From: an uncultured Collinsella sp.
GTDB lineage: Bacteria; Actinomycetota; Coriobacteriia; Coriobacteriales; Coriobacteriaceae
Length of the DNA stretch: 25,704 nucleotides
Direction of reading: 5' to 3'
Assembly: GCA_902464965.1 (NCBI GenBank)
Contig: CABQLI010000026.1
Location: forward strand, 1-25,704
The notes below the pieces were generated by a model that saw only the letters and a program-made list of their open reading frames with translations, made no database searches and was not told the DNA's origin. The position numbers and the translations under genes were made by a program. Shown here piece after piece: positions 15,410 through 21,488 of this stretch (its first letter is position 1; each line of letters starts with the position of its first letter).

Positions 15410-15862
15410 ATGATGAACGCAACGAATATGGTCCAGGGAAACCTCGCCCTTAAGCTCGAGACGCCTGCAGAACCCACTTTTACGGTTGTTCAGGGTGGCC
15501 GCTCCGGCTTTCAGCCTTTGACCGTAAAGCCTGCTCGCAATCAGCAGGCTGTAGTCGCGCCGGCTCGCGTTGCCCTGAAGGTTCCGACTATTGTCGCCGT
15601 TGCCGTTGCGCTTACGCTCTTCTTTGTCCTCGCTATGTCGGTCTTTAGCGCTCGTCACGCCGCGTATGCCGAGTCCGTTTCCAACGTTACCTACGAGACC
15701 ATTCGCGTTCAGCCTGGTGATTCTCTTTGGTCGCTTGCCGAGGAATATCCTATCGAAGGCCTTTCCACGCAAGAGACTTCCGACATGATCCGTAACGTCA
15801 ATCATCTGGAGCATGGTTCGCTCGCCGCCGGTGCGCATCTTAAGGTTCCTGCTCGTTCGTAA
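15410..15862 (+). CDS. yneA: LysM membrane protein, YneA-like SOS cell-division suppressor
   Basis: 150 residues. Seen: a 57-residue N-terminal segment without recognised domain, one hydrophobic helix at about 58-80, then an extracytoplasmic LysM domain at about 95-147 (IRVQPGDSLWSLAEEYP, with NVNHLEHGSLAAGAHLKVP). The start ATG follows GAGGAG at 15401-15406; a second ATG follows at once. Known: Bacillus YneA has the same helix-plus-LysM plan, lies divergent from lexA, and delays division during SOS until removed by proteases. Inferred: same role, supported by LexA box position and synteny. The N-terminal extension is longer than in Bacillus, and a signal-peptidase-like AYA-E site at 85-88 leaves open that it is secreted. 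Confidence 0.82.
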   Translation: MMNATNMVQGNLALKLETPAEPTFTVVQGGRSGFQPLTVKPARNQQAVVAPARVALKVPTIVAVAVALTLFFVLAMSVFSARHAAYAESVSNVTYETIRVQPGDSLWSLAEEYPIEGLSTQETSDMIRNVNHLEHGSLAAGAHLKVPARS

Positions 15863-15875
15863 TCATTATCGCGCT

Positions 15876-15919
15876 GCGCATGGTACCCTTGTTATCGTTT
15901 AAGAGGAGGTACCATGCGC
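15876..15919 (+). promoter_or_regulatory. Inverted repeat enclosing the nrdR start codon
   Basis: GCGCATGGTACC at 15876-15887 and GGTACCATGCGC at 15908-15919 are perfect 12-bp complements with a 20-nt loop. The right arm contains the last two bases of the Shine-Dalgarno and the ATG (15914-15916) of nrdR. The rest of the Shine-Dalgarno, AAGAGGA, is in the loop. In any transcript that includes the left arm, the start codon would be paired. Confidence 0.75.
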
Positions 15920-16357
15920 TGTCCCAAATGCGGCAAGGCACATACCCGCGTCGTTGATTCCCGTATGCAGGAGTCAAATAACACCATTAAGCGCCGTCGC
16001 GAATGTTGCTCGTGTAACTATCGCTTTACAACGTTTGAGCGATGCGAAGACCCAATCGAGGTCATTAAGTCAGACGGAACCAAGCAGCGGTTCGATCGCA
16101 ATAAGCTGCTCGTCGGCTTGATGCGCGCCACCATCAAGCGCGATATCGACACTAAGAAGCTCAATGAGATTATCGACGACATCGAGGTCGAGCTGCGCTC
16201 TCGCACGCTGACGGCCGTCACGTCGCATGAGTTGGGTGACATGGTGCTCAAGCGCTTGGCAAAGATCGACAAGGTGGCGTACATCCGTTTTGCCTCGGTC
16301 TACCGCGATTTCAAAGACGTCGATGAGTTTCTGCAAGAGCTCGACAAGCTAAGGTGA
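15914..16357 (+). CDS. nrdR: Ribonucleotide reductase transcriptional repressor NrdR
   Basis: 147 residues. Seen: the N-terminal zinc ribbon with Cys3-Cys6 (RCPKCG) and Cys31-Cys34 (RRRECCSCNYRFTTFE; Cys32 is an extra cysteine). An ATP-cone domain occupies about 47-137 (VIKSDGTKQRFDRNKLLVGLM, IRFASVYRDFKDV). Known: NrdR senses dATP/ATP and represses ribonucleotide reductase genes. The ribosome site AAGAGGAGG at 15901-15909 is strong, but the start codon is in the inverted repeat listed above. The gene lies 51 bp after the SOS-controlled LysM gene and 4 bp before dut. This is a nucleotide-balance pair next to the SOS locus. Confidence 0.95.
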   Translation: MRCPKCGKAHTRVVDSRMQESNNTIKRRRECCSCNYRFTTFERCEDPIEVIKSDGTKQRFDRNKLLVGLMRATIKRDIDTKKLNEIIDDIEVELRSRTLTAVTSHELGDMVLKRLAKIDKVAYIRFASVYRDFKDVDEFLQELDKLR

Positions 16358-16361
16358 TTCC

Positions 16362-16805
16362 ATGTCCAACATTACCGTCAACATAAAGCGTCTCGACCCC
16401 ACCGTCGAGCTTCCCAAATACGCCCATCCCACCGATGCCGGCTTGGATTTGCGCTCCAACGAGGACTGCGTCCTGAAGCCCTTTGAACGCCGTCTGGTCT
16501 CCACTGGGTTGGCCATCGCCCTGCCCGATGGCTACGGCGGCTTCGTCCAGCCCCGCAGCGGTCTCGCCATCAAGCAGGGCCTGTCTATAGTCAACACGCC
16601 GGGCCTCATCGACGCCCACTACCGAGGAGAACTCAAAGTCATCCTCATTAACCTAGACCCCACGAACAACATCCAAATCAACAAAGGTGACCGCATAGCC
16701 CAACTCGTCATCCAAGAAGTCCCCACGGTTAACCTCATGGAGGTAGACGAACTGGATAAAACCGACCGAGGAGTCGGCGGTTTCGGTTCTAGCGGCGTAT
16801 TGTAA
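16362..16805 (+). CDS. dut: dUTP diphosphatase
   Basis: 147 residues. Seen: the five trimeric-dUTPase motifs in order: TDAGLDLRS, PRSGLAIKQG, the NTPGLIDAHYRGELKV loop, GDRIAQLVI, and the C-terminal RGVGGFGSSG. Known: the enzyme hydrolyses dUTP to dUMP and diphosphate, keeping uracil out of DNA and feeding dTMP synthesis. It starts 4 bp after nrdR. The stop codon TAA (16803-16805) is also the first three bases of the outer inverted repeat of the intergenic element that follows. Confidence 0.95.
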   Translation: MSNITVNIKRLDPTVELPKYAHPTDAGLDLRSNEDCVLKPFERRLVSTGLAIALPDGYGGFVQPRSGLAIKQGLSIVNTPGLIDAHYRGELKVILINLDPTNNIQINKGDRIAQLVIQEVPTVNLMEVDELDKTDRGVGGFGSSGVL

Positions 16806-16814
16806 TGTCCGCTT

Positions 16815-16910
16815 ACCCGTGGGAGGCCCCTATATATCATTCCATGCTCAAACATTCTCGCTGCGCTGCGAAACTGCGCGTGGAACGATATATAGGGCCC
16901 TCCCACGGGT
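16815..16910 (-). repeat. Palindromic element copy 1
   Basis: Arms 16815-16844 and 16881-16910 are 30 nt each and pair except for one mismatch and one G-T pair. They enclose a 36-nt centre. Read on the minus strand, the centre begins CGCGCAGTTTCGCAGCG and ends AATGTTTGAGCA, the same as copy 2. The outer arm sequence differs from copy 2. Confidence 0.85.
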
Positions 16911-16970
16911 GAGCTACGTTTGCATGCTTGCAACTACCGTGTATCTTCGCTGGTAACCGTTAGCATTAAT

Positions 16971-17029
16971 CAATTGGTAAGCCGGTGCGACAAGGGGATT
17001 TCTCCTTTGTCGTACCGGCTTACTAGTTG
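16971..17029. terminator. Long hairpin, probable bidirectional terminator for dut and the glycosyltransferase
   Basis: GTAAGCCGGTGCGACAAGGG at 16977-16996 pairs with 17004-17023 over 20 bp with two G-U pairs and a 7-nt loop. Weaker pairing extends to 16971/17029. It lies between convergent genes. T-rich stretches flank it loosely rather than directly. Confidence 0.6.
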
Positions 17030-17059
17030 GATTTCAATTTGTTTTCAAGCAAGAAGCCT

Positions 17060-17162
17060 CCCGTCCGGGGCTCACCCATATCGTTCCACGCGCAGTTTCG
17101 CAGCGAGCGTAGCGAAGCGAGAATGTTTGAGCATGGAATGATATGGGTGAGCCCCGGACGGG
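17060..17162 (+). repeat. Palindromic element copy 2
   Basis: Arms 17060-17088 and 17134-17162, 29 nt each, pair throughout with a single G-T pair. The 45-nt centre equals that of copy 1 apart from a 9-nt insertion (17106-17115 region). Inner arm bases next to the centre (GTTCCA and TGGAATGATAT) are conserved with copy 1, the outer parts are not. Confidence 0.87.
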
Positions 17163-17177
17163 CGGGATTAGTGCGCC

Positions 17178-17232
17178 CTGCGAAGCGAGAATGTTTGAGC
17201 ACGGGATGATATATAGGGCCTCCCGCAGGCTA
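17178..17232 (+). repeat. Palindromic element copy 3, half element
   Basis: AAGCGAGAATGTTTGAGCA at 17183-17201 and the following GATGATATATAGGG repeat the right half of copies 1 and 2. The left half is missing, leaving only a short CCTGCG/CGCAGG stem (17178-17183 with 17224-17229). It supplies the right arm of the outer inverted repeat. Confidence 0.75.
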
Positions 17233-17247
17233 GCGGACATTAAGACC

Positions 17248-18549
17248 CTAGCGAATATGCGCGGGTTTATCGCCCCAGTAGAAGCGGCAGAAGGCTCGTT
17301 TGCGCTTTTGGGGCTTGCCTACGAGCTCCATGGTGGCGATGGCTATGTCTTCGGCTGCGTGGGGGCGGCGTAGTACTTCGCCGTTGATGAGTAGGGCTTT
17401 GAGCGATTCGGGATGATCGTGGAGATGGCGCAACGTCACGATGAGTTCTCGTGCGGTGGTGACATGCATGCTGGCGCCCATGCCGGTGAGCATCGTGGTG
17501 TTGGCCTTTTCCTGACCGTATGATTTGCCCAGCAGAATCATCGGCAGATGCGCGCACAGGCACTCAGTGACGGTGAGCCCGCCCGATTTGAGGATTGCCA
17601 GGTCGCAGCCGTGCATGAGGGCCGCCATGTCGTCCACGTAGTCCAGAACCGTGACGTTGTCGAGCTTCATGGCGTCGAAGAGTGTCTTGAGACGGGTGGC
17701 ATATTCGGTGTCTTTGCCCGGCAAAAAGATAAAGTGCATGTCCTCGAAGCTGCGCAGGAAGGGGAGTGTGCGGTCCATCTCCGCGCGAAAGCGAACGTAC
17801 GGTTGAGGCAAACTGGCACCGGCCATCACCAACACAACGGTCTTGTCAGCGGGGAGATTGAACTTCTCGAGTTCTTCCTCGCGATTGTAGTCCGTATCAA
17901 ACCCGGCGCGAATGGGGATGCCTGTAATGCGGATTTTGGTCTCGGGAACTTTACGGGGGCGAAGTGTCTCGGCCATAAATTCGTTGGCTACGCAGAACAG
18001 GTCGGTGTCCTTGTGGGGCCAAAAGCCTTCGACTTCATAGTCTGTTGGTACGCAGATGACCGGATAATCGATACCCGTGATGACGCGGGCACCCACAGCG
18101 ACGTTGGCCGCCGTGATGTGTGTTGCGACCACGGCTATGGGCCTGCGGGTGCGGACATATTCGTTGAAGGCAGGGAACATAATACGTGACCATGCCGTGC
18201 CTCCGCCCCAGAGCAGATGTCCCGTAAACGTGTATCGCCAGGTTAGGTCATATATGGGACGCGTGGCGCCGGTAAACGAAGCTGCTGTTTTATTACCATC
18301 GAACCTAATGCGTCCAAAATCGAGGATATCCAGGACTTCGATCTCAACATCCTCAGGGATTCCCTTGGTGCCGCGGATAAGATCAAATGCTTGTGCAATC
18401 GCGTTGGCGGCGGCTTTGTGGCCCGATCCAACCGATGCGTGCACAATGGTTACTAGGGGTTTTTGTGCAGGTGAAACGGTCATTTGCTCCGGTTGGGGAG
18501 TGCTTTGCGTGGGCAGGGGAGCGTCGTTGCTCGTCTGCGTTTGATTCAT
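17248..18549 (-). CDS. Glycolipid glycosyltransferase, UgtP/MGDG-synthase family
   Basis: 433 residues. Seen: the MGDG-synthase N-terminal fold with VTIVHASVGSGHKAAANAI at 33-51 and VVATHITAANVAVGARV. The GT28-type C-terminal half has VLVMAGAS, DDMAALMHGCDLAILKSGGLTVTECLCAHLPMIL and a GQEKANTTML motif. Known: these enzymes transfer a sugar from a UDP-sugar to diacylglycerol at the inner membrane face, making glycolipids and lipoteichoic-acid anchors. The first 28 residues are Gln/Thr/Pro-rich and not part of the domain. Start 18549 is chosen because GGGGAG lies 7 bp upstream; an upstream in-frame start at 18606 would enter the divergent promoter region. Sugar specificity cannot be read from sequence. 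Confidence 0.85.
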   Translation of the reverse strand: MNQTQTSNDAPLPTQSTPQPEQMTVSPAQKPLVTIVHASVGSGHKAAANAIAQAFDLIRGTKGIPEDVEIEVLDILDFGRIRFDGNKTAASFTGATRPIYDLTWRYTFTGHLLWGGGTAWSRIMFPAFNEYVRTRRPIAVVATHITAANVAVGARVITGIDYPVICVPTDYEVEGFWPHKDTDLFCVANEFMAETLRPRKVPETKIRITGIPIRAGFDTDYNREEELEKFNLPADKTVVLVMAGASLPQPYVRFRAEMDRTLPFLRSFEDMHFIFLPGKDTEYATRLKTLFDAMKLDNVTVLDYVDDMAALMHGCDLAILKSGGLTVTECLCAHLPMILLGKSYGQEKANTTMLTGMGASMHVTTARELIVTLRHLHDHPESLKALLINGEVLRRPHAAEDIAIATMELVGKPQKRKRAFCRFYWGDKPAHIR

Positions 18550-18576
18550 CGATAACTCCCCTTCATCTTTGTTTCG

Positions 18577-18589
18577 CAATGAATCATTG
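18577..18589. promoter_or_regulatory. Perfect 13-bp palindrome between the divergent glycosyltransferase and trxB genes
   Basis: CAATGAATCATTG is a perfect dyad 28 bp upstream of the glycosyltransferase start. It overlaps a possible minus-strand -10, TACAAT (plus 18586-18591). It could be an operator; the regulator is unknown. Confidence 0.4.
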
Positions 18590-18666
18590 TAGTGCATGAG
18601 TGTCACGTTCGCCTAAATTTGGGTATGAGCGCAAAGAACGCCAATCTTTCGACAGGAGGTCTCTTC

Positions 18667-19605
18667 ATGACTACCCATCAGCCGATCGATGTTGCTATTA
18701 TCGGTGGCGGCCCCGCGGGCTATGCTGCCGCCATTTACGCTGCGCGCTCCAACCTAACGACGACCGTGATTGAACAGGGCATGTCGGGAGGGCAGATCGC
18801 CACAACCAATGAGGTCGAGAACTATCCGGGCATTCCGCTCTTGAGTGGCTCCGAACTCGGCGAGCGTTTTCAGCAGCATGCAGAGGGCCTGGGAGCACAG
18901 GTTACATGGAGCATGGTTACGGGTATCGATTACGATGCCGATGCAGCGCTGTTTACGGTGCATCACGATATGGGCGATACGCTGGCTTCGAGCGTTATCG
19001 CTTGCATGGGTGCTACGCCGCGATCTGCTGGTTTTGTTGGCGAGGATACGTATCGCGGTCGCGGTGTTTCGTATTGCGCGACGTGTGATGGCATGTTCTT
19101 TCGCGGTAAACAGGTCTTTGTCATCGGTGGCGGCAATGCCGCCTGCGAGGAAGCCCTGTTCTTGTCAGAAATCGCCAGCAGTGTGACCATCGTGCTGCGC
19201 CGCGACCAGTTCCGTGCGCCCGATGGTGTTGTTCAGAAAGTACTCGCAAAGGACAATATTACAGTTAGGTACCAAACTAGTATTGTGGAGCTCTCTGGCG
19301 AAGCCATGCCAACGACGATTACCTTTAAGGACAATGCATCCGGCGAGACTCATACTGAGTCATTTGAGCCCGGCTCGTTTGGCATCTTTGTCTTTACCGG
19401 AACGCAGCCCCATACCGAGCTTGTTGAGCATCTAGTTGATCTGGCGCCTGATGGCGGCATTCTGACTGATGAATCCATGGCGACCCGCACGCCAGGTCTA
19501 TTTGCCGCTGGCGATATCCGTTCCAAACGTTTACGCCAGGTTGTGACCGCTGTTTCTGATGGAGCCATAGCGGCAACAAGCGCATATGCATTTCTCCGCG
19601 GATAA
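18667..19605 (+). CDS. trxB: Thioredoxin reductase (NADPH)
   Basis: 312 residues. Seen: the FAD site IIGGGPAGYAAAIYAAR at 11-27, the redox pair Cys137-Ala-Thr-Cys140 (YCATCDG) and the NADPH site VIGGGNAACEEA at 152-163. The phosphate-binding RRDQFR is at 178-183, and the second FAD motif AAGDIRSKRLRQVVTAVSDG precedes the end. Known: it reduces thioredoxin with NADPH, feeding ribonucleotide reductase and oxidative defence. Start 18667 is chosen because ACAGGAGGT lies just upstream (18652-18660); the frame continues open to 18592 but that region lies before the ribosome site. It is monocistronic, with its own terminator. Confidence 0.94.
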   Translation: MTTHQPIDVAIIGGGPAGYAAAIYAARSNLTTTVIEQGMSGGQIATTNEVENYPGIPLLSGSELGERFQQHAEGLGAQVTWSMVTGIDYDADAALFTVHHDMGDTLASSVIACMGATPRSAGFVGEDTYRGRGVSYCATCDGMFFRGKQVFVIGGGNAACEEALFLSEIASSVTIVLRRDQFRAPDGVVQKVLAKDNITVRYQTSIVELSGEAMPTTITFKDNASGETHTESFEPGSFGIFVFTGTQPHTELVEHLVDLAPDGGILTDESMATRTPGLFAAGDIRSKRLRQVVTAVSDGAIAATSAYAFLRG

Positions 19606-19649
19606 GTACGATAATATATCTTATGTAAGGTTGTTATCAATTAACTAAA

Positions 19650-19690
19650 TGGCGGGACGATGCATCTGTGCGCTGTCCCGCCAATTTTCT
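19650..19690 (+). terminator. Rho-independent terminator of trxB
   Basis: TGGCGGGAC at 19650-19658 pairs with GTCCCGCCA at 19675-19683, followed by ATTTTCTT. It is 44 bp past the trxB stop. Confidence 0.85.
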
Positions 19691-19712
19691 TGTCGGCTAT
19701 GTGGTATGCAAA

Positions 19713-19741
19713 ACTAGATAATCTAGAATACAATATAGATA
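19713..19741 (+). promoter_or_regulatory. Dyad and -10 region upstream of the DUF1836 gene
   Basis: CTAGATAATCTAG at 19714-19726 is a perfect 13-bp palindrome. It is followed by TACAAT at 19729-19734, a good -10 with only a weak -35 at 17 bp (ATGCAA), and a further TAGATA at 19736-19741. The same TAGATA half-site occurs in a dyad upstream of degV (21365-21401). Confidence 0.55.
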
Positions 19742-19758
19742 ATGAACGGAGGACCTTT

Positions 19759-20370
19759 ATGAACCACGTTAAACACGTTATTCCGATGTCCGATTCGTCG
19801 GTCAGCATTAAGCCTGAGGATATTCAGCCCACTGTGCTGCCCGATGCATTTATTCAGTCCGATATCGTTCGTAAACTCAATACGTTGAGTCTGCCGCGCT
19901 ATAACCAGTTGCCCAATGTGACGCTCTATCGCGACCAGGTTATTGAGTATGTTGCACTGTGGATGGAGCCGCTGTCCATTTGCGTTGAGCAGCCTGTCAT
20001 TACGCCATCGATGATCAATAACTACGTGAAGGTCGGCTTGGTGCCTGCTCCGGTCAGAAAGCAATATGGCCGCGAGCAGATTGCCCGCCTGATCGCTATC
20101 TGCATCTTTAAGCAGGTGCTGCCTATTGCTGCGGTGCAGGCACTCTTTAACATTCAGCGTTTGAGCTACGATGCCCCGACGGCCTTTGATTATGTGGTCG
20201 ATCAGCTCGAGGCATCGATTCGTTCGGCGTTTTCTGTCGAGCAGACGCCGGTTCCCGATACGGCGCATCAGGTAACGCGTGAGTCGCTGCTTGTGCGCAG
20301 CGCGGTTTCATCCTTTGTTTCGAAGGCTTACTTGATGAGCTATCTCAAGTTCAACGGGTTTAATAGCTAG
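19759..20370 (+). CDS. DUF1836 domain protein, probable DNA-binding regulator
   Basis: 203 residues. Seen: a DUF1836 region from about residue 58 to 155: LPRYNQLPNVTLYRDQVIEY, then VITPSMINNYVKVGLVPAPVRKQYGREQIARLIAICIFKQVLPI, which reads like a MerR-type winged helix with its wing arginine/tyrosine pattern. No membrane segment, no known effector domain. The function of the family is not established; regulation is inference. Start 19759 is chosen because GGAGGA at 19748-19753 precedes it by 5-6 bp. It has its own promoter with a palindrome, and converges on degV with a shared terminator. The palindrome suggests autoregulation. Confidence 0.75.
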   Translation: MNHVKHVIPMSDSSVSIKPEDIQPTVLPDAFIQSDIVRKLNTLSLPRYNQLPNVTLYRDQVIEYVALWMEPLSICVEQPVITPSMINNYVKVGLVPAPVRKQYGREQIARLIAICIFKQVLPIAAVQALFNIQRLSYDAPTAFDYVVDQLEASIRSAFSVEQTPVPDTAHQVTRESLLVRSAVSSFVSKAYLMSYLKFNGFNS

Positions 20371-20377
20371 CCGACGT

Positions 20378-20430
20378 ATAAAACGGGCGGGACAAAGAGC
20401 CATCTGTCGCTTTGTCCCGCCCGTTTTATT
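20378..20430. terminator. Bidirectional terminator between the DUF1836 gene and degV
   Basis: A perfect 20-bp inverted repeat, 20378-20397 with 20410-20429, around a 12-nt loop. It has GC-rich core CGGGCGGGACAAAG and A-rich/T-rich ends, so either strand ends in a T-run (TTTTATT on plus, TTTTAT on minus). It serves both convergent genes. Confidence 0.92.
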
Positions 20431-20443
20431 GCTTGGTTGGACT

Positions 20444-21310
20444 TTATTTGCCCGAAGCTACGCCCATACCGTAGCCGATGATGAGGCCGTGCATCTCGGC
20501 GTAATAGGAATCTAGGCCGTTGCAGGGCATGATGATGGTCTTGGAGCCGGGCCAATGCTCGACTATGCGGTCAGCAAGCGCCTGGGCTCCAGCTTTGTTC
20601 TCAACGTGATCGATGATGACCTCGCCGCCCGTAAAACCCTCGGCTTCCATGGTGTCGATGATCTTGTTGAGCATCTTCTTTTCGCCGCGGGTGTGACCAA
20701 CGAGTTCAATTTTGCCTGCTTCGCTCGCCGTGCCCAAAATGCGGATATTGAGCTTGTTGGCAATAACGCCGGCCGCCTTGGGAATACGTCCGGCCTTGGC
20801 GAGATTTTCGTAATTGCACAAACTAAAGAGGATCTTGCTGTTCTGCTCCAAGCTATCGAAGTAAGCGCAGGCGTCCTCAAAGGAGGTATCCGGGTTGCTT
20901 GCAAGATAGCGGTCGAACAGCAGGAAGATCAGATCCATTTTGCCACCTGCGGCTCGTGAGTTGACCAAATGAATCTGGCGGTTGGGCTCCTCGGCAAGTA
21001 CCATATCGCGTGCCGTGGCCGCGGCATTGTAGCTTCCCGAGACGCCCTCCGAGATGGGCATGCAGATCGTCTTGTCGGCAAGTTTAAAGAGTTCGGCCCA
21101 CTCCCCTACGCTTGGACAGGCGCTCGAAGACGCGCTCGACTCCGCCTGCACGGCGCTATTAAGCTCGTGAACATCGAGCGAGAGGTCGTCGACAAATTCG
21201 CGCTCCCCCACTCGGATCTTAAGGGGTGCAAATGCAAAGGCGGTATGAGGTGCGGTTGGTTGCCAATCGCGAAGATTGCAGCTCGAATCGGAGATAAGTG
21301 CCCAGCTCAT
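20444..21310 (-). CDS. degV: DegV family fatty-acid-binding protein
   Basis: 288 residues. Seen: the DegV N-terminal ISDSSCNL, a PISEGVSGSYNAA segment in the place of the usual SSGLSGTY lipid-head-group loop, and the long alternating alpha/beta C-terminal half ending GYGMGVASGK. Known: DegV/FakB proteins hold a fatty acid and present it to the kinase FakA for phosphorylation and use in phospholipids. No fakA is in the window, so partnership is inference. The start follows AAAGGA with 6-bp spacing. A TATAAT (plus 21340-21345) lies 30 bp upstream, and the large inverted repeat 21365-21401 sits where the -35 should be. Confidence 0.88.
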   Translation of the reverse strand: MSWALISDSSCNLRDWQPTAPHTAFAFAPLKIRVGEREFVDDLSLDVHELNSAVQAESSASSSACPSVGEWAELFKLADKTICMPISEGVSGSYNAAATARDMVLAEEPNRQIHLVNSRAAGGKMDLIFLLFDRYLASNPDTSFEDACAYFDSLEQNSKILFSLCNYENLAKAGRIPKAAGVIANKLNIRILGTASEAGKIELVGHTRGEKKMLNKIIDTMEAEGFTGGEVIIDHVENKAGAQALADRIVEHWPGSKTIIMPCNGLDSYYAEMHGLIIGYGMGVASGK

Positions 21311-21339
21311 TGAGGGTCCTTTCTACTTGTTCCCCAACA

Positions 21340-21345
21340 ATTATA
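21340..21345 (-). promoter_or_regulatory. degV -10 element
   Basis: Minus-strand TATAAT, 30 bp before the degV start. The -35 at 17-bp spacing is poor (GTCCAA) and overlaps the edge of the inverted repeat at 21365, suggesting a promoter that depends on or is controlled by a protein there. Confidence 0.55.
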
Positions 21346-21364
21346 GCCATCTTTTTGACTAATT

Positions 21365-21401
21365 GGACGGCTATCTAGTTTTGAATACTAGATAGCCGTC
21401 C
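21365..21401 (-). promoter_or_regulatory. Perfect 15-bp inverted repeat upstream of degV
   Basis: GGACGGCTATCTAGT at 21365-21379 and ACTAGATAGCCGTCC at 21387-21401 are exact complements with a 7-bp loop. No T-run follows on the minus strand, and the nlpC terminator lies separately at 21427-21465, so an operator or leader structure is likelier than a terminator. Its ACTAGATA half-site matches the DUF1836 upstream dyad. Confidence 0.6.
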
Positions 21402-21426
21402 TGATCTTAAGGCAAACTGTAGGGGC

Positions 21427-21465
21427 AAAAAGAATGGGCCTCGTGACTCAAGATCGCGAGGCCCA
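21427..21465 (-). terminator. Rho-independent terminator of the nlpC operon
   Basis: On the minus strand TGGGCCTCG (complement of 21457-21465) pairs with CGAGGCCCA (21435-21443), with extra inner pairs, and is followed by TTCTTTTT. It is 24 bp after the NlpC/P60 stop. Confidence 0.9.
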
Positions 21466-21488
21466 CGTTCGTTCGCTGTAGTAATAAA

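Larger units (their letters stand above)
16803..17242. repeat. Composite palindromic repeat interval between dut and the glycosyltransferase
   Basis: The 442-bp convergent gap 16806-17247 holds no credible gene. Its two ends are inverted copies: 16803-16862 matches the reverse complement of about 17184-17242 at about 53 of 60 positions, both starting TAATGTCCGCT. Inside lie two full palindromic elements (16815-16910 and 17060-17162), a half element (17178-17232) and a terminator-like hairpin (16971-17029). No transposase or target duplication was recognised. Short ORFs here repeat the same peptide fragments and are artefacts of the repeats. Confidence 0.8.

Noticed and set aside
16920..17240. 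Small open frames (60-76 residues) sharing the peptides FHAQFRS and MFEHGMI
   Set aside because: They are translations of the palindromic repeats in several frames and both strands, without ribosome sites.
21365..21401. Terminator call for the large inverted repeat upstream of degV
   Set aside because: No T-run follows on the minus strand and a better terminator already ends the upstream operon at 21427-21465.
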